From positions 183,083-247,082 of the forward strand of contig NZ_JH815208.1 of the NCBI RefSeq assembly GCF_000296505.1: a stretch of DNA of 64,000 bases, read 5' to 3'. A program made the position numbers and the translations under genes. This DNA comes from Schaalia turicensis ACS-279-V-Col4. Its GTDB lineage: Bacteria > Actinomycetota > Actinomycetes > Actinomycetales > Actinomycetaceae. Below the pieces are notes generated by a model. That model worked only from the letters and a program-made list of their open reading frames with translations, was not told the origin of the DNA and did not search any database. Shown in pieces: positions 27,685 to 36,929 of the stretch (the first letter of the stretch is position 1; the number at the start of each line of letters is the position of its first letter).

Positions 27685-28428
27685 TCACGCCTGTGGCTGA
27701 ACGTCAGCCCATTCGCCAAGCGAGACGCGGTGACCGGTGTAGAACGGACGATCCTCGCGCACGTGCAGGCGAGCCCGGGTGTAGCGCTGAGCGTGAAGCA
27801 CGCCCTCCAGGCGATCGAGCGTGTCAGCCTCGAATGCGAGAATCCACTCGTAGTCGGACATACCGAATGCGGACAGGGTCGAACCCTTGACATCCGGGTA
27901 CTGGCTGAAGCCATTCTTGCCGTGCTCGGCCATGATGGCGCTACGCTCTTCGGGCTCCATCAGGTACCAGTCGTAAGAGCGGACGAACGGGTAGACGGTG
28001 ATCCAGTCGCGCGGTGCGACGCCTGCGAAGCATGCGGGCACGTGGCGGGTGTTGAATTCTGCGGGAGTGTGCTGGCCCATGACGGACCAGACGGGGATCA
28101 GGTAGGCACCCAGGGGCGACGCGAGCAGACCGCGGTAGGCCTTCTGCAACGCGAACGGATCGTCGGCGAGCCACCACACCAGCAGGTCAGCGTCGGCGCG
28201 CAGACCAGCAAGGTCGTAGGTGCCACGCAGTTCCACGCCCTCGGGGGTGATGGCTGCCAGGGTTTCCTCAACCAGGACCTTGCGTTCTACTTCATCAGTC
28301 GGTAGCGGTGCACCGGTCGCGAAGACCGAGGTCAGGCCGTAGTGGAAGCCGTTGTTGATGGCGTCGATATCGACGTCGGTGGCGTCGCGCGGATCCTTGT
28401 GCGAGTAGGTCTTTCCGGTTTGGCTCAT
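27685..28428 (-). CDS. hemQ: Coproheme decarboxylase HemQ (ChdC)
   Basis: This 247-residue chlorite-dismutase-fold protein converts coproheme to heme b, the last step of the coproporphyrin-dependent pathway of Gram-positive bacteria. Characteristic segments are TVYPFVRSYDWYLM (candidate catalytic Tyr), ERSAIMAEHGK with the proximal His ligand, and AFGMSDYEWILAFE. The ATG at 28428 has AAAGGAGA upstream. It is the last gene of a leftward hemA-hemH-hemQ operon, 66 bases after hemH. Together with hemH and hemY it shows that this organism makes heme via coproheme rather than protoporphyrin. Confidence 0.93.
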   Translation of the reverse strand: MSQTGKTYSHKDPRDATDVDIDAINNGFHYGLTSVFATGAPLPTDEVERKVLVEETLAAITPEGVELRGTYDLAGLRADADLLVWWLADDPFALQKAYRGLLASPLGAYLIPVWSVMGQHTPAEFNTRHVPACFAGVAPRDWITVYPFVRSYDWYLMEPEERSAIMAEHGKNGFSQYPDVKGSTLSAFGMSDYEWILAFEADTLDRLEGVLHAQRYTRARLHVREDRPFYTGHRVSLGEWADVQPQA

Positions 28429-28494
28429 TGGTTCTCCTTTGATGTGAGCTTTGTGTGAAGCTATTTGCTTGTTTGTTTCAGTTGGCGCGAATGT

Positions 28495-29751
28495 TCAGCG
28501 GGCAGTTTTCTCCGATTGACGAGGCCGCCCATCGCGCTTATTCGCGTGACTTTTCTGGGCGGGTTCGGCCGGGTGGTGTGCGTCGCGCGGGTGAGTGTGC
28601 GTGGGTAGTTCGCCGTTCTTCGCGGCGGTTGGCCCTGCAACGACTGTCTTTCCCGTGTCGAGACCTTCGATCATGCGACAGCAGTGGCTTGCGCATTCGT
28701 CCGGCCACGCGCCCAGCGGAAGGGTCGAGGGTTGTTCTGGGTTTTCTCCGCGAGCGCGGGCTGCGCGTTCAAGGATGAGGTCGGCAAGGGATGCGATGAA
28801 TGCGGGGTGTGTGTCGACGGTGCGCGCGCGGTCGTAGTCGAGTTCCAGGTCGGTAGCGGTTTGCTTGGCTTCGGTGTCGAGGTCAAAGACGACTTCCATG
28901 TGGTCGGAAATAAAGCCGATGGGTGCGCATGAGACGGCTTTGACGCCTTCGGCTTTGAGTTCTTCGAGCCGATCATTGATGTCGGGTTCCAGCCAAGATG
29001 CGTTCGGGTTGCCCGAACGCGAGCAGAAAGCCAAGTCGGTTTTCAGCGTTCCTACTTTGAGTCCAAGCTTTTCTTCGACTGCGGGGACGATCAGTTCCAT
29101 GAGCGCGAGATGCTGAGCCACGTAGTCTGAGCCGGTCTTGTCGGAATTACCGGATCCGCCCTGCATCGGGGTGGGGATGGAGTGGGTGACGAAGACGAGG
29201 TGCAAATCGTCAATTACAGTTCCTCGATCGAGTAGCGTCTTCACTGATTCGCTGACAACGTCGATCTGGGCGGTAAGAAAGCCGGGGGAATCGTGGTACG
29301 AGCGAACCTTATCGACGGTCATGTCCTTACCACCATCGGGGAGCAGGGCGAGTGCGTCCGCGACATCTTCGCGGTACTGCCGGCATCCGGAGTAGGAGGC
29401 GTAGGCAGAGGTCTGCATCATCAGGATTCTGCGGGCACCACCCTGGACAAGTTCCGCGATTGTTTCCGACATGAAGGGGTGCCAGTTTCGGTTTCCGAGG
29501 CCAATAGTGATGTCCGCGCCTCGTGAGTGCAATTCCTCGCGCAGAGCTTCTAGCAAGGCCTCGTTGCAGGCGTTGATGGGACTGACTCCCCCGAAACGTC
29601 CGTAGTGACCAGAGACTTCCAGCAGGCGCTCGTCCGGGATCCCCTTGCCTTTCGTGGCGTTACGCATGAAAGGGAGCACATCGTCGGGGCCGTTCGGGCC
29701 ACCGTAGGAAACCACGAGAAGCGCATCGTAGGGTGCGGTCAGATCAGACAT
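28495..29751 (-). CDS. hemH: Coproporphyrin III ferrochelatase (CpfC/HemH)
   Basis: This 418-residue enzyme inserts ferrous iron into coproporphyrin III. The catalytic His lies in VTHSIPTPM and the conserved Glu in GFISDHMEVVFDLD. The N-terminal YDALLVVSYGGPNGPDDV is typical of Gram-positive ferrochelatases. I start it at ATG 29751, with GGAG upstream, overlapping the hemA stop; the longer frame to 29805 lies inside hemA. After the enzyme fold (to about residue 360) there is an unusual ~55-residue His/Pro/Lys-rich tail; its last codons carry a copy of the dispersed TTGACGAGGCCG motif. Confidence 0.93.
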   Translation of the reverse strand: MSDLTAPYDALLVVSYGGPNGPDDVLPFMRNATKGKGIPDERLLEVSGHYGRFGGVSPINACNEALLEALREELHSRGADITIGLGNRNWHPFMSETIAELVQGGARRILMMQTSAYASYSGCRQYREDVADALALLPDGGKDMTVDKVRSYHDSPGFLTAQIDVVSESVKTLLDRGTVIDDLHLVFVTHSIPTPMQGGSGNSDKTGSDYVAQHLALMELIVPAVEEKLGLKVGTLKTDLAFCSRSGNPNASWLEPDINDRLEELKAEGVKAVSCAPIGFISDHMEVVFDLDTEAKQTATDLELDYDRARTVDTHPAFIASLADLILERAARARGENPEQPSTLPLGAWPDECASHCCRMIEGLDTGKTVVAGPTAAKNGELPTHTHPRDAHHPAEPAQKSHANKRDGRPRQSEKTAR

Positions 29752-30943
29752 TTTCTGCTCCAATTCCAAGGACTCGTTCAAGCGCTTCGAGGTATTCATG
29801 TGCATTTCCGTCTGCTACTGCTGCCCTGGCAGTACGGCAGGGCGCGTTCACCAAACGCGCCGCCAAGTGGTGGAGGGCTCGAGCAGTGCGCGCGGCCTCG
29901 TCCTCATCAAGGTGAGAAAGAGTGGCACATTCTTCTTCGACGATCGCGTCAACTGCGTTTCTGAGGTTCACAATCGCACGGTCAACATCCGCCCCATGGG
30001 CGACGTTGACGAAGGTTGTGACAGCGTCGGCGATGATGGCTTCGGCGATGTCGATGTCTTCACGTTGGACCGCGGGCAGGCGATCAGAGACGTTGTCCAA
30101 GCCGATGCGAACCACCTGGTCTGCTTCGAAATCGTCGATTTCAATATCGGGAACCAACGCAAGATCGACAATGATCAGTGGGCTGTCGGCGCCTCGGGTG
30201 GATACGGCCGCGCGGATCTGATCTGCGGTCAAGACCGGCTGACCACTGCCTCTGCACGAAACAATGAGGTCCACGTGGGCAAGCTCGTCATCAATGGTGT
30301 CGGGGACAATTGGGCGGGCACCGTGACCTTCACAAAACGCTTCGGCGCGCCCCGACGCTGAGTGGACTCCGATCTCGCGGACGCCATGGTCGCGCAGGGC
30401 ACTGACAGTTGCACCCGCGTAGGACCCGGTTCCAAAGAGGATGGCGCGTTGGTCGCCGAGGTCGCCTCGTATTTCCTCCGCTAGGTCAAGGGCGACGTGA
30501 ACAATGGAGCGTCCATGGCCAGCAAGACTTGTTTTCGCAGCTACTTTGCGTGACACCGCGGACGAGGATTGGAAGAGGCGCGAAAGAGCGGGAGTGATCG
30601 TCCCCCGCTGCGTGGCCACTTCAGCTGCGCGACGGACTTGACCGACAATTTCGCGTTCTCCGATGACCATGGAGTCCAAGCCCGAGGCAACGCGAAACAG
30701 GTAGGCGACAGCGTCGCGACCAGAGCGCGATGTCACCGCGTCGAGTCGTTCACTCAGCGCCACCGGGAATTCAGCGGAGTCGACAACAATATCGACGCGG
30801 TTACAGGTCGATATCGTGACCGCACCGTCGATCACTCCGGCTTTGAGAAATTCATCGACAATCGACGGGGTGGTGCGACTAGCCTCGGCCACGGCATCAA
30901 GGCCCTGGTCGGAATGGCTGACGGATAAAATATGAATTCCCAT
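29744..30943 (-). CDS. hemA: Glutamyl-tRNA reductase
   Basis: This 399-residue enzyme reduces glutamyl-tRNA to glutamate 1-semialdehyde, committing carbon to tetrapyrroles. The catalytic Cys47 lies in ISTCNRVD, the tRNA-binding/activation segment reads SMVIGEREIVGQVRRA, and the NADPH-binding domain contains FGTGSYAGATVSAL. The product is used by HemL, encoded on the opposite arm. It is the first gene of the leftward heme operon, reading out of an AT-rich region with tandem repeats and a palindrome shared with hemE. The ATG at 30943 has no strong ribosome-binding site. Confidence 0.94.
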   Translation of the reverse strand: MGIHILSVSHSDQGLDAVAEASRTTPSIVDEFLKAGVIDGAVTISTCNRVDIVVDSAEFPVALSERLDAVTSRSGRDAVAYLFRVASGLDSMVIGEREIVGQVRRAAEVATQRGTITPALSRLFQSSSAVSRKVAAKTSLAGHGRSIVHVALDLAEEIRGDLGDQRAILFGTGSYAGATVSALRDHGVREIGVHSASGRAEAFCEGHGARPIVPDTIDDELAHVDLIVSCRGSGQPVLTADQIRAAVSTRGADSPLIIVDLALVPDIEIDDFEADQVVRIGLDNVSDRLPAVQREDIDIAEAIIADAVTTFVNVAHGADVDRAIVNLRNAVDAIVEEECATLSHLDEDEAARTARALHHLAARLVNAPCRTARAAVADGNAHEYLEALERVLGIGAENV

Positions 30944-30972
30944 TTCGTCGCAATCAAACCATAATTAAACGT

Positions 30973-30997
30973 ATGATTCACAATTTATGTGAATCAT
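30973..30997. promoter_or_regulatory. Perfect palindromic operator in the hemA-hemE divergent region
   Basis: ATGATTCACA (30973-30982) and TGTGAATCAT (30988-30997) form a perfect 10-bp inverted repeat around ATTTA, 30 bases from the hemA ATG. Its size and symmetry suit a dimeric repressor controlling hemA, possibly heme- or iron-responsive. Confidence 0.6.
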
Positions 30998-31020
30998 TTT
31001 GGAAAATCATTTAACGACAA

Positions 31021-31080
31021 TTTGACAGATAAAATAAATGACACTTTGACAGATAAAATAAATGACACTTTGACATAAAA
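31021..31080. repeat. 24-bp tandem repeat in the hemA-hemE divergent promoter
   Basis: A 24-bp unit beginning TTTGACAGATAAAATAAATG occurs at 31021-31044 and 31045-31068, with a partial third copy at 31069-31080. Each unit contains TTGACA (31022, 31046, 31070). The region is far more AT-rich than its surroundings and lies 40-100 bases before hemE. Confidence 0.85.
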
Positions 31081-31119
31081 ACAATTTGTTGGATCTGCCC
31101 CCACCATGTAAGGAAAACC

Positions 31120-32229
31120 GTGACCCTTTCGGACAACGCGCCCGTGGCGACGAAGGCCACCACGTCACCCGTGGCCGAGTCTTCGTTCATGCAAGCAGTG
31201 TCGGGCCGTCGACCAGCCACGACCCCCGTCTGGTTTATGCGCCAGGCTGGACGTTCTTTGCCCGAGTACCGCGAGCTGCGCGCACGCTCGCAGGCATCAA
31301 TGTTGGACGCGTGCCTGACTCCCGAATTGGCAAGTGAGGCGACACTACAGCCGGTTCGTCGCCACGGGGTTGACGCAGCGGTGTTCTATTCGGACATCAT
31401 GGTTCCCCTGCGACTTGCGGGGGTGGATGTGGAGATAGTGGGGGGCATTGGCCCTGTCATCGCGTCTCCGATTCGTTGCGCGGATGACGTTAATCGTCTG
31501 ACAGAGCGCGGAGCGTCGCTTTCAATCGCGCCCGGAATTGAGCAGATCCGCCAAGCCGTACACATGACAGTTGCCCAGCTTGGGTCCACTCCCCTGATCG
31601 GTTTTGGTGGCGCACCTTTTACCCTCGCCTGCTACCTGGTTGCCGGCCAACCTTCGCGCGACCATTGCGAAGCTCGAGCGTTCATGTATTCGGATCCGGA
31701 GTCATGGGATCGGCTGATGACGTGGTGTGCAGATGTCACCGGAGCCTTTATCGCCGAGCAGGTATCGGCTGGCGCATCAGCCACTCAGCTGTTCGATTCG
31801 TGGGTTGGCGTGCTGGGCGAAGACGATTATCGGCGCCACGTGTCCCCCTATTCAGCGCGTGCGATCGAGGTTGCCGGTCGCGCCCTGAGTTCAACAACTG
31901 GAACGCGCGCCCCGATGATCCATTTCGGCACGGGCACACCGCAGTTGCTGACCGCGATGCATGATGCAGGTGGCGATATCATCGGCGTTGACCAGCGCAT
32001 TTCTTTGGACTCAGCATCCGCGCTTTTTGACAATACTGTTCCCCTGCAGGGCAATCTGGATCCCGCCTACCTGACCGTTCCATTCGACATTCTTGAAGCA
32101 AAGGTGCGTCAGATTATTCGTCAGGGGAAGGCCGCACCGTCCCATATTTTCAACCTTGCTCACGGCGTTCCAAAGGACACAGATCCACGCGTTCTGACAC
32201 GTCTGGTCGAGTTGGTGCATTCGCTATGA
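31120..32229 (+). CDS. hemE: Uroporphyrinogen decarboxylase
   Basis: This 369-residue enzyme decarboxylates the four acetates of uroporphyrinogen III to give coproporphyrinogen III. The signature PVWFMRQAGRSLPEYR lies at about residues 36-51, and GGAPFTLACYLV and FHFGTGTP-like segments (IHFGTGTPQLL) follow. It starts at GTG 31120 with GTAAGGAAAA upstream. It is the first gene of the rightward heme arm and is coupled to hemY by an ATGA overlap. Confidence 0.95.
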   Translation: MTLSDNAPVATKATTSPVAESSFMQAVSGRRPATTPVWFMRQAGRSLPEYRELRARSQASMLDACLTPELASEATLQPVRRHGVDAAVFYSDIMVPLRLAGVDVEIVGGIGPVIASPIRCADDVNRLTERGASLSIAPGIEQIRQAVHMTVAQLGSTPLIGFGGAPFTLACYLVAGQPSRDHCEARAFMYSDPESWDRLMTWCADVTGAFIAEQVSAGASATQLFDSWVGVLGEDDYRRHVSPYSARAIEVAGRALSSTTGTRAPMIHFGTGTPQLLTAMHDAGGDIIGVDQRISLDSASALFDNTVPLQGNLDPAYLTVPFDILEAKVRQIIRQGKAAPSHIFNLAHGVPKDTDPRVLTRLVELVHSL

Positions 32230-33776
32230 ACGCCGAAAATCGCACGATCTCATCGACAAACGAATTGTCCCGCTATCACTGGGACACGATCGTGATCGGT
32301 GGCGGAATTGCTGGACTTGTTTCCGCCTGGGAATCCGTCAAAGCAGGCCAGACGACCCTGCTTGTTGAGTCGCGAGGCTATGTGGGCGGGCAGGTCGCAT
32401 CAATGATGGTGGGTGGTGCCCACGTCGACATCGGTGCGGAGAGTTTTGCTCTACGAGGCACCGCGATGACCTCCATGGCTGAAGAGCTGGGGCTGAAAAT
32501 CACAGCACCCAGTGGAGGGCGCTCGCATTATTTCCTGCCGCCCGTTCCTCATTCTCTCCACACCACATGGGGTCTTCACCGGTTCCCATCGGACTCGATG
32601 ATGGGTATCCCCTCTGATCCGGCATCGGCAGAAGTCCGGGCAATTCTTGGGGATCAAGGGGCGATGCGCGCATGCGAAGACCTGACTTTGCCTCCCCACG
32701 TCGGCGCCGAATGCGCCGACGTGGCCTCGTTTATTGAAGCCCGCATGGGGCGAGTCGTGCTTGATCGCTTGGTCCGCCCGCTGGTTGCTGGCATTCACTC
32801 GCAGGATCCCGAGAAGCTGGATGTCGACCGCGTACTACCCGGGATGCGCGCCGACCTACTCCATCACGGGAGTCTTGCGAAGGCTGTTGGCACACGACTG
32901 GAAAAGTCGAGCGGGTCACGTGGCGACGTCAGCATCGAGGGTGGAATGCAGGTTCTGATCGACGCCCTTACAGCTGAGATTCTGGCAAAGGGTTCCGCGA
33001 TTGCGACGCGTTGCGGCGCGGAAGCGATCTGTTGCGCGTCGGTCAGCGCCAGCGACTCGAGCACCGTCCAATGGCAGGTGGATATTCGCGATACGACCCC
33101 GGCTGGAGCTCCTTCCGCAGAACCTCGTCGAACGTCGGTCGGACGTCTGCTCACAGCTAGTCGCGTCATTCTGGCGTGTTCGCACGCACCCGCTCTGCGT
33201 GTGCTCACCCCTTTGTTCCCGGAAGCCCAAGAATGCGCGTTTGCGCCGGGCGCGCCGATTGTGCGGTCTTTCCTCGCTGTTCGAGCAGAGGCACTGGATA
33301 GCGCTCCGGTTGGTCCTGGATTGCTGGTTTCGCCCGATATTTCTAGCGTTGTCGAGTGCCCTGTAGGCGCGAAAGCACTTTCTCAGCTGGATGTGAAGTG
33401 GGCATGGATTGCCGACGAATTGCGCGAGGCTCACGGGGAGCACGTTCATCTTCTTCGCCTGTCTCACGGTCGACCAGGGGATGAAGATCGAACGCCATCA
33501 CTGGGCGAGCTTCTGCATGACGCTAGCGTGCTGACCGGTACGGATCTTGGAGCCGAGAACGTGATCAATCACAGGGTGATTCACTGGAATGGTACTTTGG
33601 CGCAGGCGACACCCGACTTGGCTCGTCGAATCAGTGCCCTGCGCCAGAAGGCGGAATCATTGCCCGGCTTGCTGATTTGTGGGGCGTGGGTATCAGGTTC
33701 CGGAATCGCCGGCGTGGTGGCAGATGCACGTCAGCGCGTACGGGGTGAGAGGCGCTCATTCCTTTTCGGCAGGTGA
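32226..33776 (+). CDS. hemY: Coproporphyrinogen III oxidase (HemY/CgoX)
   Basis: This 516-residue FAD enzyme removes six electrons from coproporphyrinogen III to give coproporphyrin III, the substrate of HemH. The dinucleotide-binding loop is VIGGGIAGLVSAWE and the second conserved part GGQVASMMVGG. The C-terminal GAWVSGSGIAGVVADA closes the FAD site as in HemY. The family includes protoporphyrinogen oxidases, but the presence of hemQ in the same cluster argues for the coproporphyrin substrate. The ATG overlaps the hemE stop. Confidence 0.9.
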   Translation: MNAENRTISSTNELSRYHWDTIVIGGGIAGLVSAWESVKAGQTTLLVESRGYVGGQVASMMVGGAHVDIGAESFALRGTAMTSMAEELGLKITAPSGGRSHYFLPPVPHSLHTTWGLHRFPSDSMMGIPSDPASAEVRAILGDQGAMRACEDLTLPPHVGAECADVASFIEARMGRVVLDRLVRPLVAGIHSQDPEKLDVDRVLPGMRADLLHHGSLAKAVGTRLEKSSGSRGDVSIEGGMQVLIDALTAEILAKGSAIATRCGAEAICCASVSASDSSTVQWQVDIRDTTPAGAPSAEPRRTSVGRLLTASRVILACSHAPALRVLTPLFPEAQECAFAPGAPIVRSFLAVRAEALDSAPVGPGLLVSPDISSVVECPVGAKALSQLDVKWAWIADELREAHGEHVHLLRLSHGRPGDEDRTPSLGELLHDASVLTGTDLGAENVINHRVIHWNGTLAQATPDLARRISALRQKAESLPGLLICGAWVSGSGIAGVVADARQRVRGERRSFLFGR

Positions 33777-33972
33777 AAAGAATTCATTTAATCCCGAAAT
33801 GCGAATTACGTCATTACCTATTGCCGAATATCTGTCACATAAATTCCGACTCACCAGATAGTTTTTAATTCACTCTGTCATAAAATAATTGAATCCGAAG
33901 AATTACGTGAAGAGAACCGACTTTTGTCACTATCAATTATCGAATTACCCTCATCTCGTCTAATCTGCAATG
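33777..33972. promoter_or_regulatory. AT-rich promoter region of hemCDB
   Basis: This ~195-base spacer is AT-rich like the hemA-hemE control region. It contains TCTGTCA twice (33831 and 33874), the reverse complement of a core also found in the 24-bp repeats there, each followed by an ATAAA stretch. GAATTACGT also occurs twice. A -10 element TAATCT (33961-33966) ends six bases before a GTG at 33973, pointing to a leaderless hemC message. Confidence 0.45.
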
Positions 33973-34995
33973 GTGACCATGAACTCCCCCATCCCCGCTT
34001 CCGATACCCCCGTCCTCAAGCTGGGCACGCGAGCTTCAAAGCTTGCCCTCACCCAATCGCAGATGGTGGCGAACGCGATCGAAGAAGCTGGCACACATGC
34101 GGGCACCCCCGTCCGCGTGGAGCTTGTTCATATCACGACTCACGGCGACGTTGACCCAACTCCTCTGTCGAAGCTGGGGGGAGCCGGGGTATTCGTTGCC
34201 CACCTGCGCGAATCTCTACTGGCTGGCGAATGCGATATTGCCGTGCATTCGTGTAAGGATCTGCCGACCGACGATATTGACGGTTTGACCCTCGTCGCGA
34301 TGCCACCGCGCGAGGATGTTCGCGACGCTCTCTGTTCGCGAGGTGGCACGCCGTTGGCAGAGCTTCCAGAAGGCGCAAAGGTTGGCACGGGTTCTCCCAG
34401 GCGTAGTGCGCAGATTCTGGCTACCCGCCCCGACATTCAGATCGTCGATATTCGTGGCAATGTTCCGACGCGCCTCGCACGCATCAACGAAGATCTGGAC
34501 GCCGTCATATTAGCAACCGCAGGGCTCAACCGTTTAGGCATGTCAGAGGCGATTGCACAGTACCTTCCGACCAATCAGATGCTTCCTGCCGCCGCCCAAG
34601 GGGCACTGGCTATTGAAGTGCGATCCGACTGGGATCCCGCGTTGATCGCTCTTGTTGCGTCGTTGGATGACCAGGCAACACACATCGGCGTAACTGCAGA
34701 ACGCTCGCTCATGAACGCATTGGGTGCCGGATGCGCTGCACCACTTGGAGCGCTTGGCACAATCGACGACGGAGTATTGACCCTGCACGGACGCGTGATC
34801 GCGACCGACGGCAGCCAGGTGCTTGAACGTGTGGCCTCGTGCCCCATTCCCCAGGTCCACGATTCCACGTCCGCGATCTCCACCAAGACGCACGAGGCCG
34901 CAATCTTACTGGGACGCGCGCTTGCGCAGACCCTGCTTGGGGCGGGAGCCGAAGAAATCGCTGACATACACGCCACGAAGAATCAGACGAAATGA
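33973..34995 (+). CDS. hemC: Porphobilinogen deaminase (hydroxymethylbilane synthase)
   Basis: This ~340-residue enzyme polymerises four porphobilinogens into hydroxymethylbilane. Signature stretches are LGTRASKLALTQSQMV, VHSCKDLPT and the dipyrromethane cofactor Cys at about residue 254 (GAGCAAPLGA). GTG 33973 is preferred because the -10 TAATCT then has the same six-base spacing seen at other leaderless genes here. ATG 33970 and ATG 33979 are in frame and differ by only a few residues. The TGA overlaps the hemD ATG. Confidence 0.94.
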   Translation: MTMNSPIPASDTPVLKLGTRASKLALTQSQMVANAIEEAGTHAGTPVRVELVHITTHGDVDPTPLSKLGGAGVFVAHLRESLLAGECDIAVHSCKDLPTDDIDGLTLVAMPPREDVRDALCSRGGTPLAELPEGAKVGTGSPRRSAQILATRPDIQIVDIRGNVPTRLARINEDLDAVILATAGLNRLGMSEAIAQYLPTNQMLPAAAQGALAIEVRSDWDPALIALVASLDDQATHIGVTAERSLMNALGAGCAAPLGALGTIDDGVLTLHGRVIATDGSQVLERVASCPIPQVHDSTSAISTKTHEAAILLGRALAQTLLGAGAEEIADIHATKNQTK

Positions 34996-35831
34996 GCACC
35001 GACGCACACGTCTTCATCACGCGCCCACATTCTAAGGAGCGCCCCGACCCGTTTGGGCAGGCGATCGAAGCCCTCTCGACTCCGAACGTGCACGTTCACG
35101 CTGAATCTTTGGAACTCACTCGCACCACAGTGAGTGACGAAGAGTGCAAGCGTTTCGCAGATGATCTCATGACGTACGCGTCAACGGGTTCGTGCGGATG
35201 GATTCTGTTTACTTCAGCGCGCACAATTCGCGTATGCGCACATCGCATCGAGAATTTTGTCGATTATATGAAGTGCGTGCACGAACGAGGCGCGCGCATC
35301 GGCGTGGTTGGCCCCGCCACAGCGAAAGCATTGAAAGCGCTCGGCATCGACGTTGATCTGCAGTCCGAAGGGTCCGGGGAGGACTTGGCGAACGCTGTTG
35401 TCGCTTTCGATCGCGAGCGCAGTGTCCAGACTCGCGAAGTACTACTTCCACAGTCGGCAATCGCCAGGGTTCAGCTTCGCCAGATACTGAGCGAGGCCAG
35501 CTATCCTGTCCGTCATTACCCGGTCTACACAACGGTCACGATCGCTCCACGTTATTCTCTCGAGCTTGCCAGAATGTGCTCGTCCACCTACGTGACCGCA
35601 ACGGTCATCACCGCCCCCTCATCAGCGCGAGCTTTGAAAGACGTTGCACCCTACTTATTCCCCCATATCCCCGTCATTGTGTTGGGACAGGCGAGCGCCA
35701 CAACAATGGCAGAGATCGCTCCCGAAGCTCAGGTCATTGTCGCCGACCATCCCACTCCTGACGCGGTTGCCGACTGTATCAAGCACATTCTTGAAACACA
35801 TGCTGGTCATTCACCACAGAAAGGGATCTGA
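34992..35831 (+). CDS. hemD: Uroporphyrinogen III synthase
   Basis: This 279-residue enzyme cyclises hydroxymethylbilane with inversion of ring D. Sequence conservation in HemD is low. Here the call rests on VFITRPH at the start, GWILFTSARTIRV, RIGVVGPATAKAL, VITAPSSARAL and IPVIVLGQASATTM, in the order expected for the two-domain fold, and on its place between hemC and hemB. The ATG overlaps the hemC stop. It is not fused to a methyltransferase, so a siroheme role is not indicated. Confidence 0.88.
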   Translation: MSTDAHVFITRPHSKERPDPFGQAIEALSTPNVHVHAESLELTRTTVSDEECKRFADDLMTYASTGSCGWILFTSARTIRVCAHRIENFVDYMKCVHERGARIGVVGPATAKALKALGIDVDLQSEGSGEDLANAVVAFDRERSVQTREVLLPQSAIARVQLRQILSEASYPVRHYPVYTTVTIAPRYSLELARMCSSTYVTATVITAPSSARALKDVAPYLFPHIPVIVLGQASATTMAEIAPEAQVIVADHPTPDAVADCIKHILETHAGHSPQKGI

Positions 35832-35837
35832 CTTTCC

Positions 35838-36821
35838 ATGACTTCTCCCGCTCCATTCTTCCGCCCCCGCCGAGTTCGACAGTCCGCTGCGATGCGTGGC
35901 CTCGTCCGCGAAACTCGAGTGAGCGCCCAGCAACTGATCGCACCCGTGTTCGTCCGCGAAGGCATCGACTCTCCCGTGCCGATCACTTCAATGCCCGGCC
36001 AGTTCCAGTTCGACATTGATTCGTTGCGTCGCTACGCAGCCGAGTGTGCCGAAGCTGGCATCGGCGGGATTGACCTGTTTGGTGTCCCCGAGATGCGTGA
36101 TCCGACCGGTTCGCAGGCGTGGGCAGAAGACGGGATTCTGAACCGTGGCATCACTGCCATTGCCGAAGAAGTGGGCGACGCACTCGTCATCTGTGCCGAC
36201 ACCTGCCTCGACGAATTCACTGACCATGGGCACTGCGGTGTCCTCGACGAACAGGGCCGCGTTGACAACGATCCAACCTTAGACCTGTACGTCAAGATGG
36301 CTCTGTCTCAGGCTGAATCCGGCGCCCACATGGTGTCCCCATCGGGGATGATGGACGGCCAGGTGCGCGCAATCCGCGAAGCGCTTGACGATAATGGGCA
36401 CGCAGACGTTGCCATCCTTGCCTACTCGGCAAAGTACGCGTCCGCGTTCTACGGCCCATTCCGCGAAGCCGTCGACTCGACCCTGAAAGGCGACCGTCGC
36501 ACCTACCAGCAGGATCCCGCGAACAAGCGCGAAGGCGTGCGCGAGGTTCTGCTCGACATCGAGGAAGGGGCTGACATCGTCATGGTCAAGCCCGCGCTTG
36601 CCTACCTTGATGTTTTGGCTGAAGTCGCTTCACTGTCGAGCGTCCCAGTCGCCGCCTACCAGGTGTCCGGCGAATACGCCATGGTCGAAGCAGCCGCCGC
36701 AAACGGGTGGATCAACCGCGATGCCATCATCGACGAATCCATCACCGCGATCGTGCGCGCAGGCGCTGACATGGTGCTCACCTATTGGGCGCTTGAAGTT
36801 GCCAAGCGCTTTCGAAAGTAA
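35838..36821 (+). CDS. hemB: Porphobilinogen synthase (ALA dehydratase)
   Basis: This 327-residue TIM-barrel enzyme condenses two 5-aminolevulinates into porphobilinogen. The Schiff-base lysines lie in AYSAKYASAFYGPFRE and MVKPALAYLD (K251). The metal loop reads CADTCLDEFTDHGHCG: two of the three zinc cysteines are kept and the middle one is Asp, a form I associate with actinobacterial enzymes. The start ATG lies six bases after hemD. It acts before hemC in the pathway but is last in the hemC-hemD-hemB operon. Confidence 0.95.
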   Translation: MTSPAPFFRPRRVRQSAAMRGLVRETRVSAQQLIAPVFVREGIDSPVPITSMPGQFQFDIDSLRRYAAECAEAGIGGIDLFGVPEMRDPTGSQAWAEDGILNRGITAIAEEVGDALVICADTCLDEFTDHGHCGVLDEQGRVDNDPTLDLYVKMALSQAESGAHMVSPSGMMDGQVRAIREALDDNGHADVAILAYSAKYASAFYGPFREAVDSTLKGDRRTYQQDPANKREGVREVLLDIEEGADIVMVKPALAYLDVLAEVASLSSVPVAAYQVSGEYAMVEAAAANGWINRDAIIDESITAIVRAGADMVLTYWALEVAKRFRK

Positions 36822-36929
36822 ACCCGCGCACCACCCAGCGACACCCGGCAACTGCGCAAAACAGCGCGAAACTGACCAGCCTCGTCAATTTCTATACGAC
36901 GTTAGACTCATGAATATACGGAGAACCCG

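Noticed and set aside
31021..31068. The 24-bp tandem repeat as a CRISPR or minisatellite
   Set aside because: The units are directly adjacent with no variable spacers, only about 2.5 copies exist, and they lie in a promoter; an operator array is more likely.
32451..33467. Minus-strand frames inside hemY
   Set aside because: They overlap a full-length FAD oxidase with intact motifs and show no recognisable domain or start site.
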